Assembly: GCA_963664085.2 (NCBI GenBank)
Contig: CAXXLO010000002.1
Span: 3,534,001 to 3,598,000 of the forward strand
Direction of reading: 5' to 3'
Length of the DNA stretch: 64,000 nt
From: Bin5 sp022821545
GTDB lineage: Bacteria; Chloroflexota; Anaerolineae; Caldilineales; Caldilineaceae
The notes beneath the pieces were generated by a model. It had not been told where the DNA came from. It did not search any database and saw only the letters and a list, made by a program, of their open reading frames with translations. Each line of letters begins with the position of its first letter. Position 1 is the stretch's first letter. Of this stretch, positions 17,134 through 26,508 are shown in pieces. The translations under genes and the position numbers were made by a program.

Positions 17134-17505
17134 ATGCGCAAAGTACTGGAAGAGTGCCCCGCGTGTGGGGGAGAGGTCGAAATAACACGTATATCATGCA
17201 CTAACTGCGATACCGAAGTAACCGGCCGCTTCACGCCCTGTCGCTTCTGCCGCCTTCCTCCTGAGACCGCCCAGTTCCTTGAACTGTTCGTCAAGAATCG
17301 CGGCAACGTTAAAGAGATGGAACGTGAGCTTGGCATCTCTTATTGGACAATTCGCAGTCGCATCAACGAACTGATCAAAGACCTGGGTTTCGAAACTGAC
17401 GAGCAGGAGGAACTTGGCAGCGAGCGGCAAGAGATCCTGGCAAGGGTCAATCGAGGTGAGATTTCGGCAAGTGAAGCGGCCGAACTGATGAGCCGGCTTC
17501 GGTAA
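17134..17505 (+). CDS. DUF2089 family zinc-ribbon/HTH regulator
   Basis: 123 residues. CPACGG and CTNC form a zinc ribbon in the first 30 residues. FLELFVKNRGNVKEMERELG then SYWTIRSRINELI is a helix-turn-helix, the hallmark of DUF2089. The C-terminal ILARVNRGEISASEAAELM is a short SHOCT-like oligomerisation segment, which also starts the next protein. A strong AGGAGGG site precedes the ATG. It is probably a transcription regulator of the downstream repeat protein, a pairing often seen for DUF2089 and SHOCT-like genes (inference). Confidence 0.88.
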   Translation: MRKVLEECPACGGEVEITRISCTNCDTEVTGRFTPCRFCRLPPETAQFLELFVKNRGNVKEMERELGISYWTIRSRINELIKDLGFETDEQEELGSERQEILARVNRGEISASEAAELMSRLR

Positions 17506-17618
17506 AGAACGGTACGCGCCGCAAGTCCATGCTTCAGCCGTGGTGTACCTGAGCAAAACCTGCTAAATTCGCTGCGCTGTAGACCAAATCACACTGAGCG
17601 AGAAGAGGAGCGCAAAAA

Positions 17619-18380
17619 ATGGCCCAAGAGCAAATGACAATCTTGAAAATGTTGGAAGAAGGTAAGATTACCCTGGATGAAGCATCGGATCTGCTGGAAG
17701 TGATCGAGCGGCCCGACCGTTCGGAAGAAGCCTCAACTGCTGAGTTGCCGGCCCCTGGACCGTCAGAGGAAACATCTGTCGGTCCCTCGCCCACTGATTC
17801 GGATCAAGTGACCTTCTCCGGACTCGACTTGGCCAAGTTGACCGAGATGAGAATTCATGGCGTAACGCCCGCCTTTGTCGAAGAGTTGCGCCAGATGGAT
17901 CTCCCAGGCCTCTCCATGGACAAACTGGTAACGATGCGCATCCATGGCGTCAAGCCGGGCTACATACGTGAGATGCGTTCAGTTGGGCTCGACCCTTCTG
18001 TCGACCAGCTGATTCAAATGCGGATACATGGCGTTTCACCTGAATTTCTGGCCGAATTTCAATCGCTGGGCTTCACCGAGTTGGATGTGCCGGAACTGAT
18101 CCAAATGCGAATTCATGGGGTAACGCCCGACTTCTACGTCCAGCTGAATTCGCTGGGTATCCAGGATCTCACTATTGACCGGCTGATCCAAATGAGGATC
18201 CATGGGGCGACGCCTGACTACGTCCGTGAGATTCAGTCTCTGGGAATTACCGATCTGAACGCGCCTAAACTGATTGAGATGCGCATCCATGGCGTAGACG
18301 CAGACTATGTGCGGGAAATGGAAGCCTTGGGTCTGGAAGGCCTCACCCTGGACCGGCTGATCGAGCTGCGCGGAGATTGA
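17619..18380 (+). CDS. MRIHGV tandem-repeat protein
   Basis: 253 residues. The N-terminal ILKMLEEGKITLDEASDLLE is a SHOCT-like segment shared with the preceding regulator, followed by a low-complexity linker. From about residue 67 there are six tandem units of 28-29 residues with the core MRIHGV, followed by a Tyr/Phe-V-E/R-E-M-like helix and a Leu-rich stretch, plus a seventh partial unit ending LIELRGD. There is no signal peptide or membrane helix. Similar repeats occur in BlaR1/M56-type and SHOCT proteins, where they may be interaction modules. It lies 113 bp after the DUF2089 gene and has its own GAGGAG site. Confidence 0.75.
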   Translation: MAQEQMTILKMLEEGKITLDEASDLLEVIERPDRSEEASTAELPAPGPSEETSVGPSPTDSDQVTFSGLDLAKLTEMRIHGVTPAFVEELRQMDLPGLSMDKLVTMRIHGVKPGYIREMRSVGLDPSVDQLIQMRIHGVSPEFLAEFQSLGFTELDVPELIQMRIHGVTPDFYVQLNSLGIQDLTIDRLIQMRIHGATPDYVREIQSLGITDLNAPKLIEMRIHGVDADYVREMEALGLEGLTLDRLIELRGD

Positions 18381-18498
18381 GTCGCCTACCTGGGACGCCT
18401 CCAGTGACGGGCTCTTTGACAACCGCCTCTTCATAAGGTCAAATAATGCTGGCCTCCACGGTTATTTGGCGCTCCCGTCTTTCACGAAGGTGTCTCCC

Positions 18499-19851
18499 AT
18501 GCCGGCTCAACCCAACATTCTCGTCATCCTTACCGATCAGCAAACACATGCCGCGCTCAGCGCCCACGGCAATCCCTACCTGCAAACGCCGCACATGGAC
18601 GCACTCGTCCACAGCGGGTTGAGTTTCCGCAACGCCTACTGCGCCTCACCTGTCTGCGGTCCCTCCCGCGGCAGCCTGCTCTCCGGCAGGTTGCCGCACA
18701 GGACCGGGGTGGAAGTCAACGGACCTGCCGTCGAGCCGGCCATTACGACAATGGGACAACACTTCCGCCAGTCCGGCTACAGGCCTTACTATGCCGGCAA
18801 GCTGCACCTGGGTCCCAGGTGCAGAAGGGGTGTTGAACAGGTTGGCGGCAGACAGGGTTTCGAATTCCTTTGCGATGAGTACCCGGAAGGGATCCCGCCC
18901 CAATTGGGCAGCGACACCGACCCGCTATGGACAGATCATGCTGTCAAGTTTCTGGAGAGGCAGGGAACGCAGGCGGCCGCAACCGATTATCCGTTATTAC
19001 TGGTTGCCTCCCTGCACAATCCCCATGACATCTGCTACTGGGTAATGGAGTGGCATCACATTTGCGACATTCCCTCGGACGCTGAATTGCCGCCCCTGCC
19101 AGCGAATTTCCATCCCTTACCCGACGAACCGGAGTTTATCGGCCACTGCCGCAGGCGCACCGAGTACGGCCCCGAAATGAGCTGGACACACAACTGGGAC
19201 GAGAACGACTGGCGCAGATATCTGTACGTGTACAACCGGCTGACCGAACGGGTCGACGAGCAGATTGGCAGGTTACTGAGGGCGCTTGAAGAGAGCGGTC
19301 TCGCCGACGACACCTTGGTCGTGCTGACGAGTGACCACGGAGAAGGCGTGGCTGCCCACAAATGGGTCACCAAACTGATGCTGTGGGAGGAAGTCGTCAA
19401 GGTGCCGTTCGTGATTCGGTTTCCGGGATCGGTGCCGGAGAACAGGGTAGACCGTACGCATCTTCTTTCCGGCCTCGACCTGTTGCCGACATTGTGCGAC
19501 TACGCAGACATCGCCGCCCCTGAAGGAATCGATGGGCAAAGTGTGCGCCCCGTGATCGAGGATCCCGCAGTGCCAGGGCGTTCCCATGTTGTAACGGAGC
19601 TGCAGCCCTTCCTGGACGATGAAACGAAAGAGGGCCGCATGATCCGCACGGCCCGCTACAAATACATCGCCTTTTCGCACGGGCAGCGCCCTGAACTGCT
19701 TTTCGACCTGGAAAACGATCCTGGCGAAACGGAGAATCTGGCCTACGACGCTTCCTGTCAAGAGGTCCTGTCCGAACACCGTCGGCTATTGAAAAGGGAG
19801 ATCTTGGAAACCGCGGATTCATTCGATCTTCAGAGAATCAAGAACCACTGA
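18499..19851 (+). CDS. sulfatase (formylglycine type)
   Basis: 450 residues from the ATG at 18499, which has GAAGG upstream; an earlier in-frame ATG at 18466 precedes the conserved strand. The alkaline phosphatase fold begins NILVILTDQQ with metal-binding Asp. SPVCGPSRGSLLSGRLPHRTG holds the C-x-P-S-R motif whose Cys is converted to formylglycine. VVLTSDHGEG supplies further metal ligands. No signal peptide is seen, so it may be cytosolic. The family removes sulfate from carbohydrates or other esters; the substrate is unknown. A maturase for the Cys is not in the window. Confidence 0.9.
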   Translation: MPAQPNILVILTDQQTHAALSAHGNPYLQTPHMDALVHSGLSFRNAYCASPVCGPSRGSLLSGRLPHRTGVEVNGPAVEPAITTMGQHFRQSGYRPYYAGKLHLGPRCRRGVEQVGGRQGFEFLCDEYPEGIPPQLGSDTDPLWTDHAVKFLERQGTQAAATDYPLLLVASLHNPHDICYWVMEWHHICDIPSDAELPPLPANFHPLPDEPEFIGHCRRRTEYGPEMSWTHNWDENDWRRYLYVYNRLTERVDEQIGRLLRALEESGLADDTLVVLTSDHGEGVAAHKWVTKLMLWEEVVKVPFVIRFPGSVPENRVDRTHLLSGLDLLPTLCDYADIAAPEGIDGQSVRPVIEDPAVPGRSHVVTELQPFLDDETKEGRMIRTARYKYIAFSHGQRPELLFDLENDPGETENLAYDASCQEVLSEHRRLLKREILETADSFDLQRIKNH

Positions 19852-19869
19852 ATCGAAATCTGTTGCGAC

Positions 19870-20673
19870 TTAACTTCCCATTCCCCTCCTTGTCCAGAAG
19901 GCCAGGTAAGGCGGACTTACCGCCTTGAAGTGCTCCCACGAGCCCGGCTCCGGGTCTTCCTCCCAAGTCGTATGCTCACTGAATGCCAGGATCTCGAACC
20001 CGCTTGCTATCAAACCGTTGATAAATGTCGGCATCGTGTGTCGAAACTCCCTTGGGCCCGGCACCTCTATCTTTGAGCCATCCTCGGTTTCAACGCCCCA
20101 CGAGTCTGTGCCATAGATGGCCTTCACGTCAACCTCGCCATCTCTGTAGATCGAGTTGGTTGAATACCCCCTGACCGGATCGTAGTCGTCCGGGTTAAAG
20201 GTCTGCGTGTAGGGATTGTGCCACTGCACATGGTACAGTCCGCCCGCCTTCAGAATGCGAGCCACCCCGGCAAATACAGGGCGAACGTCCGGGACAAAGT
20301 TGATCGAGAAGGGCTGGTAGACGACGTCGAAGGCATCGTCGTCAAAGCGGGAGAGGTCCCGCATATCCCCCTGCAGGAGCACGGGAGAAAGACCGTAGTG
20401 ATCGGCCGCTCGTCTGTCCTGCGCCAGCTGTTCGTCCGATAGGTCGAGTACCGTGACCTGCGCGCCCAGAAGACCCAGCGCGGCCGACTGCTGACCTCCT
20501 CCACCTGCCAGGACAAGAACTTGTTTGCCGTGTACGTCACCCAGCAGGCCGGCCTCGTCCACGATTTCGCGTGCCGCCGCCTCGTCAAGGTCCAGCTTCG
20601 GTCGCGAGTAAAGGACACCGGCGCGGACCAAGCCGTTCCATCGTTCTCGATTGAAACTGGATAGTTCATCCAT
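19870..20673 (-). CDS. class I SAM-dependent methyltransferase
   Basis: 267 residues. VLVLAGGGGQQSAALGLLG is the glycine-rich SAM loop, VTVLDLSDEQL the ribose-binding acidic strand, and DAFDVVYQPFSINFV motif IV. The C-terminal half, with many Pro and Trp, is variable and should set the substrate, which is unknown. It is convergent with the sulfatase gene and lies 61 bp downstream of the PhyH gene on the same strand. Confidence 0.87.
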   Translation of the reverse strand: MDELSSFNRERWNGLVRAGVLYSRPKLDLDEAAAREIVDEAGLLGDVHGKQVLVLAGGGGQQSAALGLLGAQVTVLDLSDEQLAQDRRAADHYGLSPVLLQGDMRDLSRFDDDAFDVVYQPFSINFVPDVRPVFAGVARILKAGGLYHVQWHNPYTQTFNPDDYDPVRGYSTNSIYRDGEVDVKAIYGTDSWGVETEDGSKIEVPGPREFRHTMPTFINGLIASGFEILAFSEHTTWEEDPEPGSWEHFKAVSPPYLAFWTRRGMGS

Positions 20674-20734
20674 TTCCGCTTGTTCTCACCGTCCTGTAGT
20701 GTGCCCAGCGATACACGCCGGAAAGGGGCCTGCT

Positions 20735-21520
20735 CTACTCCCGATTCCCCATCAACTCTTCCCAGCACGCGTGGCGAATAATCCGCTCTTTGTAGTGGTC
20801 GCTCTGCGAGACGCCCAACGGGTTGCCAAAAGAAAGTATGTTGACGGCGTCTTGCGCTCTGTCGCGGGCATCCCAATCGCGTTCCCGGTTAAGCGCCGCC
20901 GGATCATGGTTCCAGGAGGGGGTACGGTTCTCACTGGTCCGGTTGAATAGAAACTTGATCATGTGGCGCTTGACACCTGATCTATTGCTGGCTGTGCCGT
21001 GCCACAAATCGTAGTGGGTGATTGCAAAAGTACCGGCCTGTACAGTAAGCGGGACCTGTCCGCGAATGTTGCTATAGGTTGCCATTCTGTCAGTCGGCGC
21101 GTTTCGAAACTGCGTTCCCGGTACGATGACCGTAGGGCCCATTTCCGCTGTGATGGTGTGCGGATAATACAGCCCCAACAAGCGATCGATCGTCGTACCG
21201 CGGTTGTTCGTTCCGTCCTGGTGCCACTGCATGTCGCCGGATCCAGGCAGTTTGCAATGCCAGTGTCGATGGGAATTAACGCCGTAGTCCTCCCCAAGAA
21301 GGCTGATCAGCGCGCCTCGAACCTGTGGATGCTCCACGACCTTCCACAGCTCCGGCACTGCTTCAGTGATCGCGTCTCCTGGGTTGGCCGTAAGCGCGTC
21401 GAGCTTTCCGGCGATTTTCTCGTTCAGGCCCGCAGGCAGTTCCAATTCGACGACATGGTAGCCATTTACTAGGAAGCGCGCCATGTCAACGTCGGTCAGC
21501 AGATGCTTGGAATCGTTCAT
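20735..21520 (-). CDS. phytanoyl-CoA dioxygenase (PhyH) family oxygenase
   Basis: 261 residues of a Fe(II)/2-oxoglutarate oxygenase. The metal triad is His and Asp in MQWHQDGTNN and the distal His in YDLWHGTASN; the following Arg would bind 2-oxoglutarate. GGAGG is placed before the ATG, and the start overlaps the stop of the upstream small gene as ATGA. Many Chloroflexota carry large families of these oxygenases for natural products or plant and sponge compounds. The substrate is unknown. Confidence 0.88.
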   Translation of the reverse strand: MNDSKHLLTDVDMARFLVNGYHVVELELPAGLNEKIAGKLDALTANPGDAITEAVPELWKVVEHPQVRGALISLLGEDYGVNSHRHWHCKLPGSGDMQWHQDGTNNRGTTIDRLLGLYYPHTITAEMGPTVIVPGTQFRNAPTDRMATYSNIRGQVPLTVQAGTFAITHYDLWHGTASNRSGVKRHMIKFLFNRTSENRTPSWNHDPAALNRERDWDARDRAQDAVNILSFGNPLGVSQSDHYKERIIRHACWEELMGNRE

Positions 21521-21801
21521 TGAATCACCTCCATCTTCTGCAAAATGAACTCATAGCCTACGACATCCAGTTCGGTGTCGCTAAAGGGAGACTGCAAGTG
21601 CGGAAACTGTACGATCTGCCAGCCGTCGACAACCGCGTCGTGGACTGTGCTATAAGGCCACTCAAACTCGCCGCCGCTGATTTCGATCTCGAAACCTTTG
21701 ACCGGTTCTATCAACGTGTACCCCAGTATCTCCGAAAACACGCTTGGCGTACGCGCATGCAGATACAGTAATCGCTGGCGAGGCTGGCATTGAGCATCCA
21801 T
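21517..21801 (-). CDS. small hypothetical protein coupled to PhyH
   Basis: 94 residues with a beta-rich composition, including YTLIEPVKGFEIEIS and WPYSTVHDAVVDGWQIVQFP. No family is recognised. Its last four bases overlap the start of the PhyH oxygenase gene, so the two are probably co-translated. It may be an accessory of that enzyme. The ATG at 21801 has no clear ribosome site, and a later start is possible. Confidence 0.6.
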   Translation of the reverse strand: MDAQCQPRQRLLYLHARTPSVFSEILGYTLIEPVKGFEIEISGGEFEWPYSTVHDAVVDGWQIVQFPHLQSPFSDTELDVVGYEFILQKMEVIQ

Positions 21802-22117
21802 CTGTGATCAATTCCTGTTGGGAAGACGGGCAGGCAATTCGATGGCAGAATTATATGTGAAGGCCCAACCGCTCGCAAGGTTTCCGCGCGTCCCTGGCCG
21901 TCGATAGGGACGAACCTGGCGAGAGGGAGAATCTGACAAAACCTGCCAGAATCCCTATCCTGAAAACGACTTCCACAGATTCGGCCCGCAGATTAAGATG
22001 CCACTGACCTGAGCTGCGCCCCCATTTGGCGTTGACGCCAAACGTGCAAAAGGGTAGAATCTGCGTAACCAAATCCTATAGGAATCTATTGCCAGTGACG
22101 CATGAGAGCAGGCAGCA
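21802..22117. other. divergent intergenic region
   Basis: 316 bp between the small PhyH-coupled gene (minus) and the first amidohydrolase (plus). It must hold both promoters. I see no convincing -35/-10 pair, hairpin with U-run or repeat, and no supportable small gene. Confidence 0.5.
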
Positions 22118-23284
22118 ATGTCATCAAGTTCCGATGCGCCGCAGCCGAACGCGGCTGCATCCGATAACGGACACAGCCCGGGGAGGAACAGTCGCGCCGC
22201 GGCCCGGCCTGTCAACGGAAGTAAGAGCCCTTCACCCACACGTCCGGTGATCGACTGTGACATCCACAACGAGGTGTCGTCGATCGAGCAGTTGATCCCC
22301 TACCTGGCAGACTACTGGCAGGACTATGTCCGCGGGTCGGCCTTCACTGGCCCGCATGCCAATGATTATCCTCGCGGAGCGCCTACTTCGGCGCGACCGG
22401 GAAGCATGCCCGCGGACGGCGGACAGGCCGGCGCCAACCTGCAGCTGGTCCGTGAACAGGCGCTGGCCCCCTGGAACACTGAAATCGGAATCCTGAACTG
22501 TTCCTACCGCGTGCAAAGCGTCAGGCAGGAAGATCTGGCCGCAGACCTGGCAACCGCGGCCAACCGCTGGCAGATCGACGAGTGGCTTGAGCCAGACCAG
22601 CGCCTGCGTGGTTCCCTGGTCGTCCCCAGCCAGACGCCTGCTCGCGCCGCGGAGGAGATCCATCGCTTCGGTAACCACCCCCAGTTCGTTCAGGTGGTCC
22701 TCCCGGTGCGCTCCCACATCCCCTACGGCAACCGCTATTATGACCCACTCTACGCCGCCGCGGTCGAGCATGATCTGGTTATCGGCATCAATTTCGGCGG
22801 CGCGCCCGGAAATCCGCCCACGCCTGTAGGCTGGCCTTCTACCTATCTCGAAGAGCACGCCGGCATGGCCCAGGTTTTTCAGTCCCAGGTCATCAGCATC
22901 ATCGCCGAAGGCGTATTCGACCGTTTCCCCGATCTTCGTATCGCACTTATTGAAGGAGGTTTCGCCTGGATGCCTTCCCTGATGTGGCGGCTGGACAAAG
23001 AGTGGAAAGGGCTCCGTTCCAATACCCCCTGGGTGAGGCGGGCGCCCTCGGACTACATTCGCGACCACATGCGCTTGACAGTGCAACCGGTCGGGGCGCC
23101 CCCCGGTCCCCGTTACATCCTGCAGACTATCGAACAGCTGGAGTCCGACACGTTGCTGATGTTCGCTACCGACTACCCGCATTGGCACTATGACCGTGAC
23201 AGTGAAGCCTGGCCTGTGGAGCTACCCGAACCCCTCAACACAAACATCTGGTCCCAAAACGCCCGCTCTTTCTATCGACTCTAA
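22118..23284 (+). CDS. PF04909 amidohydrolase, first paralogue
   Basis: 388 residues of the amidohydrolase-2 family, which contains metal-dependent decarboxylases and hydrolases with a TIM barrel. After a 40-residue polar N-terminus come VIDCDIHNE (D-x-H in place of H-x-H), IALIEGGFAWMPSLMWR, and the last ligand Asp in MFATDYPHW. The barrel-middle position reads GINFGG, so the metal His found in the next paralogue (GIHFGG) is Asn here. That may mean altered metal use. It is 11 bp from the second amidohydrolase. Many such genes occur in sponge-associated and soil Chloroflexota; the substrate is unknown. Confidence 0.87.
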   Translation: MSSSSDAPQPNAAASDNGHSPGRNSRAAARPVNGSKSPSPTRPVIDCDIHNEVSSIEQLIPYLADYWQDYVRGSAFTGPHANDYPRGAPTSARPGSMPADGGQAGANLQLVREQALAPWNTEIGILNCSYRVQSVRQEDLAADLATAANRWQIDEWLEPDQRLRGSLVVPSQTPARAAEEIHRFGNHPQFVQVVLPVRSHIPYGNRYYDPLYAAAVEHDLVIGINFGGAPGNPPTPVGWPSTYLEEHAGMAQVFQSQVISIIAEGVFDRFPDLRIALIEGGFAWMPSLMWRLDKEWKGLRSNTPWVRRAPSDYIRDHMRLTVQPVGAPPGPRYILQTIEQLESDTLLMFATDYPHWHYDRDSEAWPVELPEPLNTNIWSQNARSFYRL

Positions 23285-23295
23285 GGAGTTCTGCC

Positions 23296-24411
23296 ATGAC
23301 GCTCGATCTTGAGATCACTGAACAATCGCAGAGCGCAGAAAAGACCAGGCTGGCAGTGATCGATACCGACATTCACAACTTCGATGTCTACGACGACCCC
23401 GTTTTCAATCAGATAATCACTACTTACCTCGCGCCGGAGTGGCGAGAATATCACGAGATGATAGGGATGCGGGGGCATTACGGCGTTGGCTACCCCCGCC
23501 ATCAACCCAATGCCGCCCGCACCGATGCCTGGCCCCCGAGCGGACGCCCTCCCGGTACGGACCTTGATTTCATGCGCAAACAGCTGCTCGATGCCTTCGA
23601 CATGGATTACGGCATACTGAATCCGCTGGCAGGCGCAGGCGGCCAGGTCAATCGGGAGTATGGAGCTCAGCTGGCACGAGCGATAAACGACTACCAGATC
23701 GCGGAGTGGATCGAACTCGAGCCCCGGCTGCGGGCATCGATCCTTGTCAACTACGAGGACGCTGATCTCGCCGCCGAGGAGATTCACAGGCTGGGCGGCC
23801 ATGAAGGCTTCGTGCAGATTATCCTGGTGACCCGGACACAGGAACCGCTTGGCCGGCGCAAATACTGGAAGATGTACGAGGCCGCGCTGGAGTATGACCT
23901 GCCGGTCGGCATTCATTTCGGCGGCAATGCCGGTCATCCCCTGACAGGGGGCGGATGGCCTTCTTACTACATCGAAGATCACACCGGTATGGCGCAGTCC
24001 TTCCAGGCCCAGGTCGCCAGTCTCGTCTGCGAGGGTGTCTTTGAGCATTTCCCCGAGCTGCGCATCGTGATTATCGAAGGCGGCTTCGCCTGGATGCCTT
24101 CGCTAGCTTGGAGGCTGGACCAGAGTTGGAAGCGGCTGCGAAGGGAAACACCCTATCTCAAAAAGGCGCCGTCCGAGTACATCCAGGAACACTTCTGGCT
24201 GTCTACACAGCCGATGGAGGAGCCCAGGCAACGCGAGCATTTCGAGCAGATCCTGGAACAGATGGACAACGGACGGAAACTGATGTTTGCCACGGACTAT
24301 CCGCACTGGGACTTCGACTCCCCGGACCGGGCGCTGCCGGCAACCCTTCCGCTGGAAACCCGGCGCAACATCATGGCCGAAAATGCCCGCCAGTTCTACA
24401 AACTCGCTTAG
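23296..24411 (+). CDS. PF04909 amidohydrolase, second paralogue
   Basis: 371 residues, clearly homologous along its whole length to the gene before it. It has AVIDTDIHNFD at the N-terminus, GIHFGGNAGHP with the expected metal His, VIIEGGFAWMPSLAWR, and MFATDYPHWDFD at the end of the barrel. AAGGAG precedes the ATG, and the spacing to the previous gene is 11 bp, so the genes are co-transcribed. It is probably a metal-dependent hydrolase or decarboxylase of an aromatic or lactone compound (family inference). Confidence 0.88.
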   Translation: MTLDLEITEQSQSAEKTRLAVIDTDIHNFDVYDDPVFNQIITTYLAPEWREYHEMIGMRGHYGVGYPRHQPNAARTDAWPPSGRPPGTDLDFMRKQLLDAFDMDYGILNPLAGAGGQVNREYGAQLARAINDYQIAEWIELEPRLRASILVNYEDADLAAEEIHRLGGHEGFVQIILVTRTQEPLGRRKYWKMYEAALEYDLPVGIHFGGNAGHPLTGGGWPSYYIEDHTGMAQSFQAQVASLVCEGVFEHFPELRIVIIEGGFAWMPSLAWRLDQSWKRLRRETPYLKKAPSEYIQEHFWLSTQPMEEPRQREHFEQILEQMDNGRKLMFATDYPHWDFDSPDRALPATLPLETRRNIMAENARQFYKLA

Positions 24412-24431
24412 CATCGACCCGGACGGAAGGA

Positions 24432-25313
24432 ATGGGCGGTATCATCCGCTTCCTCAATACCCCGGTAACAACCGTTCAGGGGTCGTCCCTGACGCCGGTC
24501 GACCTGCTGATAACGGTTGGCATCGTCCTGCTGTTCTACATTCTGGCCCGTGTGGGCGCGCGCCAGTTCCAGGACCGCCTGGAAGACCGGCTCAAACTTA
24601 CGGCGACCAACCGGCGCCTGATCCGCACCTCTGTTTTCCTGTCAATTCTGTTTGCCGGCATTTACACTTCTTTGTCCTCCTTGGGCATAGACTTGTCCAT
24701 CTTCCTGGTCCCGCTCGGCGCTCTGAGCATCGGTCTGGGGTTGGGTCTTCAGAGTCTCGCCAGCAACTACATTGCCGGGCTCGTCCTGATGACCGAAGGA
24801 ACGATCCGTGATGGAGATGTAATCGAGGTCGACGGAATCCGCGGCACCGTCCAAGAGATGAGTCTGCGCACCACCGTCGTCAAGACCTTCAGCAACACCG
24901 AAGTGATCGTGCCAAACTCCCTGATGGTCTCACAACGGCTAGACAACTGGACGAAGTCGGACCAGATTCTGCGCATCGAATCCCAGATCGGCGTCGCATA
25001 CGGCACCGACATTGGCGCTGTACATGAAATCCTTCATTCCCACATCTCGGCCCATGCGGCTGTGTTGGCCGACCCGGAACCGCGTTCGTTCTTGGTTGAA
25101 TTCGCAGATTCGGCGCTACTGTTTCGGATTCAGTACTGGATCGATGACCCAACTCAGCGGCTTTCTTCACTGAGCGAGATCCTCGAGTCGATCTACCACG
25201 GTCTGCAAGAGCGGGGAATCTCGATACCTTTCCCGCAGAGGGATGTTTGGCTGAAGAGGGATGCCTTCGGTCAAGACATTCGCCTGGCCGCTGCAGCCGA
25301 ATCCGATTCGTGA
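24432..25313 (+). CDS. MscS-type mechanosensitive channel
   Basis: 293 residues from the ATG at 24432, which has GGAAGG upstream; the same frame is open much further back but overlaps the amidohydrolase. There are three membrane helices in the first 130 residues. The pore helix is ALSIGLGLGLQSLASNYIAG, followed by the beta domain GDVIEVDGIRGTVQEM and the conserved VIVPNSLM. These are MscS hallmarks. It resides in the inner membrane and would release osmolytes under hypo-osmotic shock. It sits between amidohydrolase genes in what looks like one operon, which is unusual and may mean it moves a substrate. Confidence 0.9.
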   Translation: MGGIIRFLNTPVTTVQGSSLTPVDLLITVGIVLLFYILARVGARQFQDRLEDRLKLTATNRRLIRTSVFLSILFAGIYTSLSSLGIDLSIFLVPLGALSIGLGLGLQSLASNYIAGLVLMTEGTIRDGDVIEVDGIRGTVQEMSLRTTVVKTFSNTEVIVPNSLMVSQRLDNWTKSDQILRIESQIGVAYGTDIGAVHEILHSHISAHAAVLADPEPRSFLVEFADSALLFRIQYWIDDPTQRLSSLSEILESIYHGLQERGISIPFPQRDVWLKRDAFGQDIRLAAAAESDS

Positions 25314-25368
25314 ACGCCCGGCTGGCGGAAGACCTGAACTATCAGACAGCGCGCAAGGAGATCTTTCC

Positions 25369-26508
25369 ATGACCAAGTTAGGCGCAACCCCAATATCAGC
25401 GCCAGGATGGACCGCTCAGCCCAGTGAAGGTGTAAAGATTGTCGACTGCGATGTTCACCACAACTTTGAACGTCCCGAGCAGTTGCTGCCCTACCTATCG
25501 TTATTCTGGCAGAACCATCTGATCGACCAGGGCCTGCACCTGCCCAGCGCCGGCTATTCGAATGTGCCCTTCCGCACCAATCGCCCTGATCTGAAAGACC
25601 CGACCTTGAAGGAGCGAGACTTCAACTTCTCATTGGAGTTTCTGCAGCGCGAGCACCTTGACCCATGGAACGTCGACTACGCGCTCCTGACCGGGCCGCC
25701 CCCGTTCTACGGCTATACCGGCCTGCCGGACCCGGACTGGGCCGCGGCGCTGTGCCGCGCCTTCAACGACTGGACAATCGAACACTGGCTGGAAAAGGAC
25801 GACCGTGTTGTCAACGCGATCCTGATCTCACCGTCCGACCCGGCCCAGGCAGTCACCGAGATCAACCGGCTGGCCGACCGCAAGGATACCGTTGCCGTGA
25901 TGGTTCCCATGGGCACAAGTATGCCGTTCGGCAACCGCTTCTACCACCCCATCTGGGAGGCGTGCGAGGAGCATGGCCTGCCCGTCGTCGCCCATATCGG
26001 CGGCGGCGGCGGGGCGGCCCGGACAACGCCCACGCCGGTAGGATTCCCAACCTACTACATGGAATCGCGCATGAGCCGCCCGTTCGTGGCGAGCACACAC
26101 GCCTCTTCACTGATCTGCGAAGGCGTCTTCGAGAAGTTCCCCAATCTGAAGTTTGCTCTAACCGAGGCGCAGCAGCTTTGGGCCGTGGCCGTGATGTGGC
26201 ACATGGATTCCGATTGGAAGGCCATCCGCGATCAGACACCTTGGTTGAAACGGCTGCCCAGCGAATACTTCCGCGAGCATATTCGCGTCGGGTCCCAGCC
26301 TATGCACGAAGCTGAATCAACCGAGCAACTGTACCAGTTTCTCGATATGCTCCACGCCGACGAAACGCTCGTCTACTGCTCTGACTTTCCCCATTTCGAC
26401 TGGAACGACCCTGTCACAACCTTTCCCAGGCTCGAGCCGGAAACGCAGCAGCGCATCTTCGCAGACAACGCCCTGGAAATGCTGCGCATCGGAGACGACT
26501 GGCGATGA
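25369..26508 (+). CDS. PF04909 amidohydrolase, third paralogue
   Basis: 379 residues from the ATG at 25369 after AAGGAG; the frame runs back to 25261. Motifs are IVDCDVHHNF, VVAHIGGGGG for the middle His, and YCSDFPHFDWN for the final Asp. It is more distant from the other two paralogues. Its last four bases overlap the start of the Rieske gene (ATGA), suggesting that the two products work together, for example as hydrolase plus electron carrier. Confidence 0.88.
   Translation: MTKLGATPISAPGWTAQPSEGVKIVDCDVHHNFERPEQLLPYLSLFWQNHLIDQGLHLPSAGYSNVPFRTNRPDLKDPTLKERDFNFSLEFLQREHLDPWNVDYALLTGPPPFYGYTGLPDPDWAAALCRAFNDWTIEHWLEKDDRVVNAILISPSDPAQAVTEINRLADRKDTVAVMVPMGTSMPFGNRFYHPIWEACEEHGLPVVAHIGGGGGAARTTPTPVGFPTYYMESRMSRPFVASTHASSLICEGVFEKFPNLKFALTEAQQLWAVAVMWHMDSDWKAIRDQTPWLKRLPSEYFREHIRVGSQPMHEAESTEQLYQFLDMLHADETLVYCSDFPHFDWNDPVTTFPRLEPETQQRIFADNALEMLRIGDDWR

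Noticed and set aside
17820..18370. DNA-level tandem repeat as a non-coding element
   Set aside because: The repeats drift at the third codon position while keeping MRIHGV, so selection is on protein, not on DNA.
24108..24431. Long N-terminal extension of the MscS-type protein
   Set aside because: It overlaps the second amidohydrolase for 300 bp and has no membrane or channel features. A good ribosome site and ATG exist at 24432.
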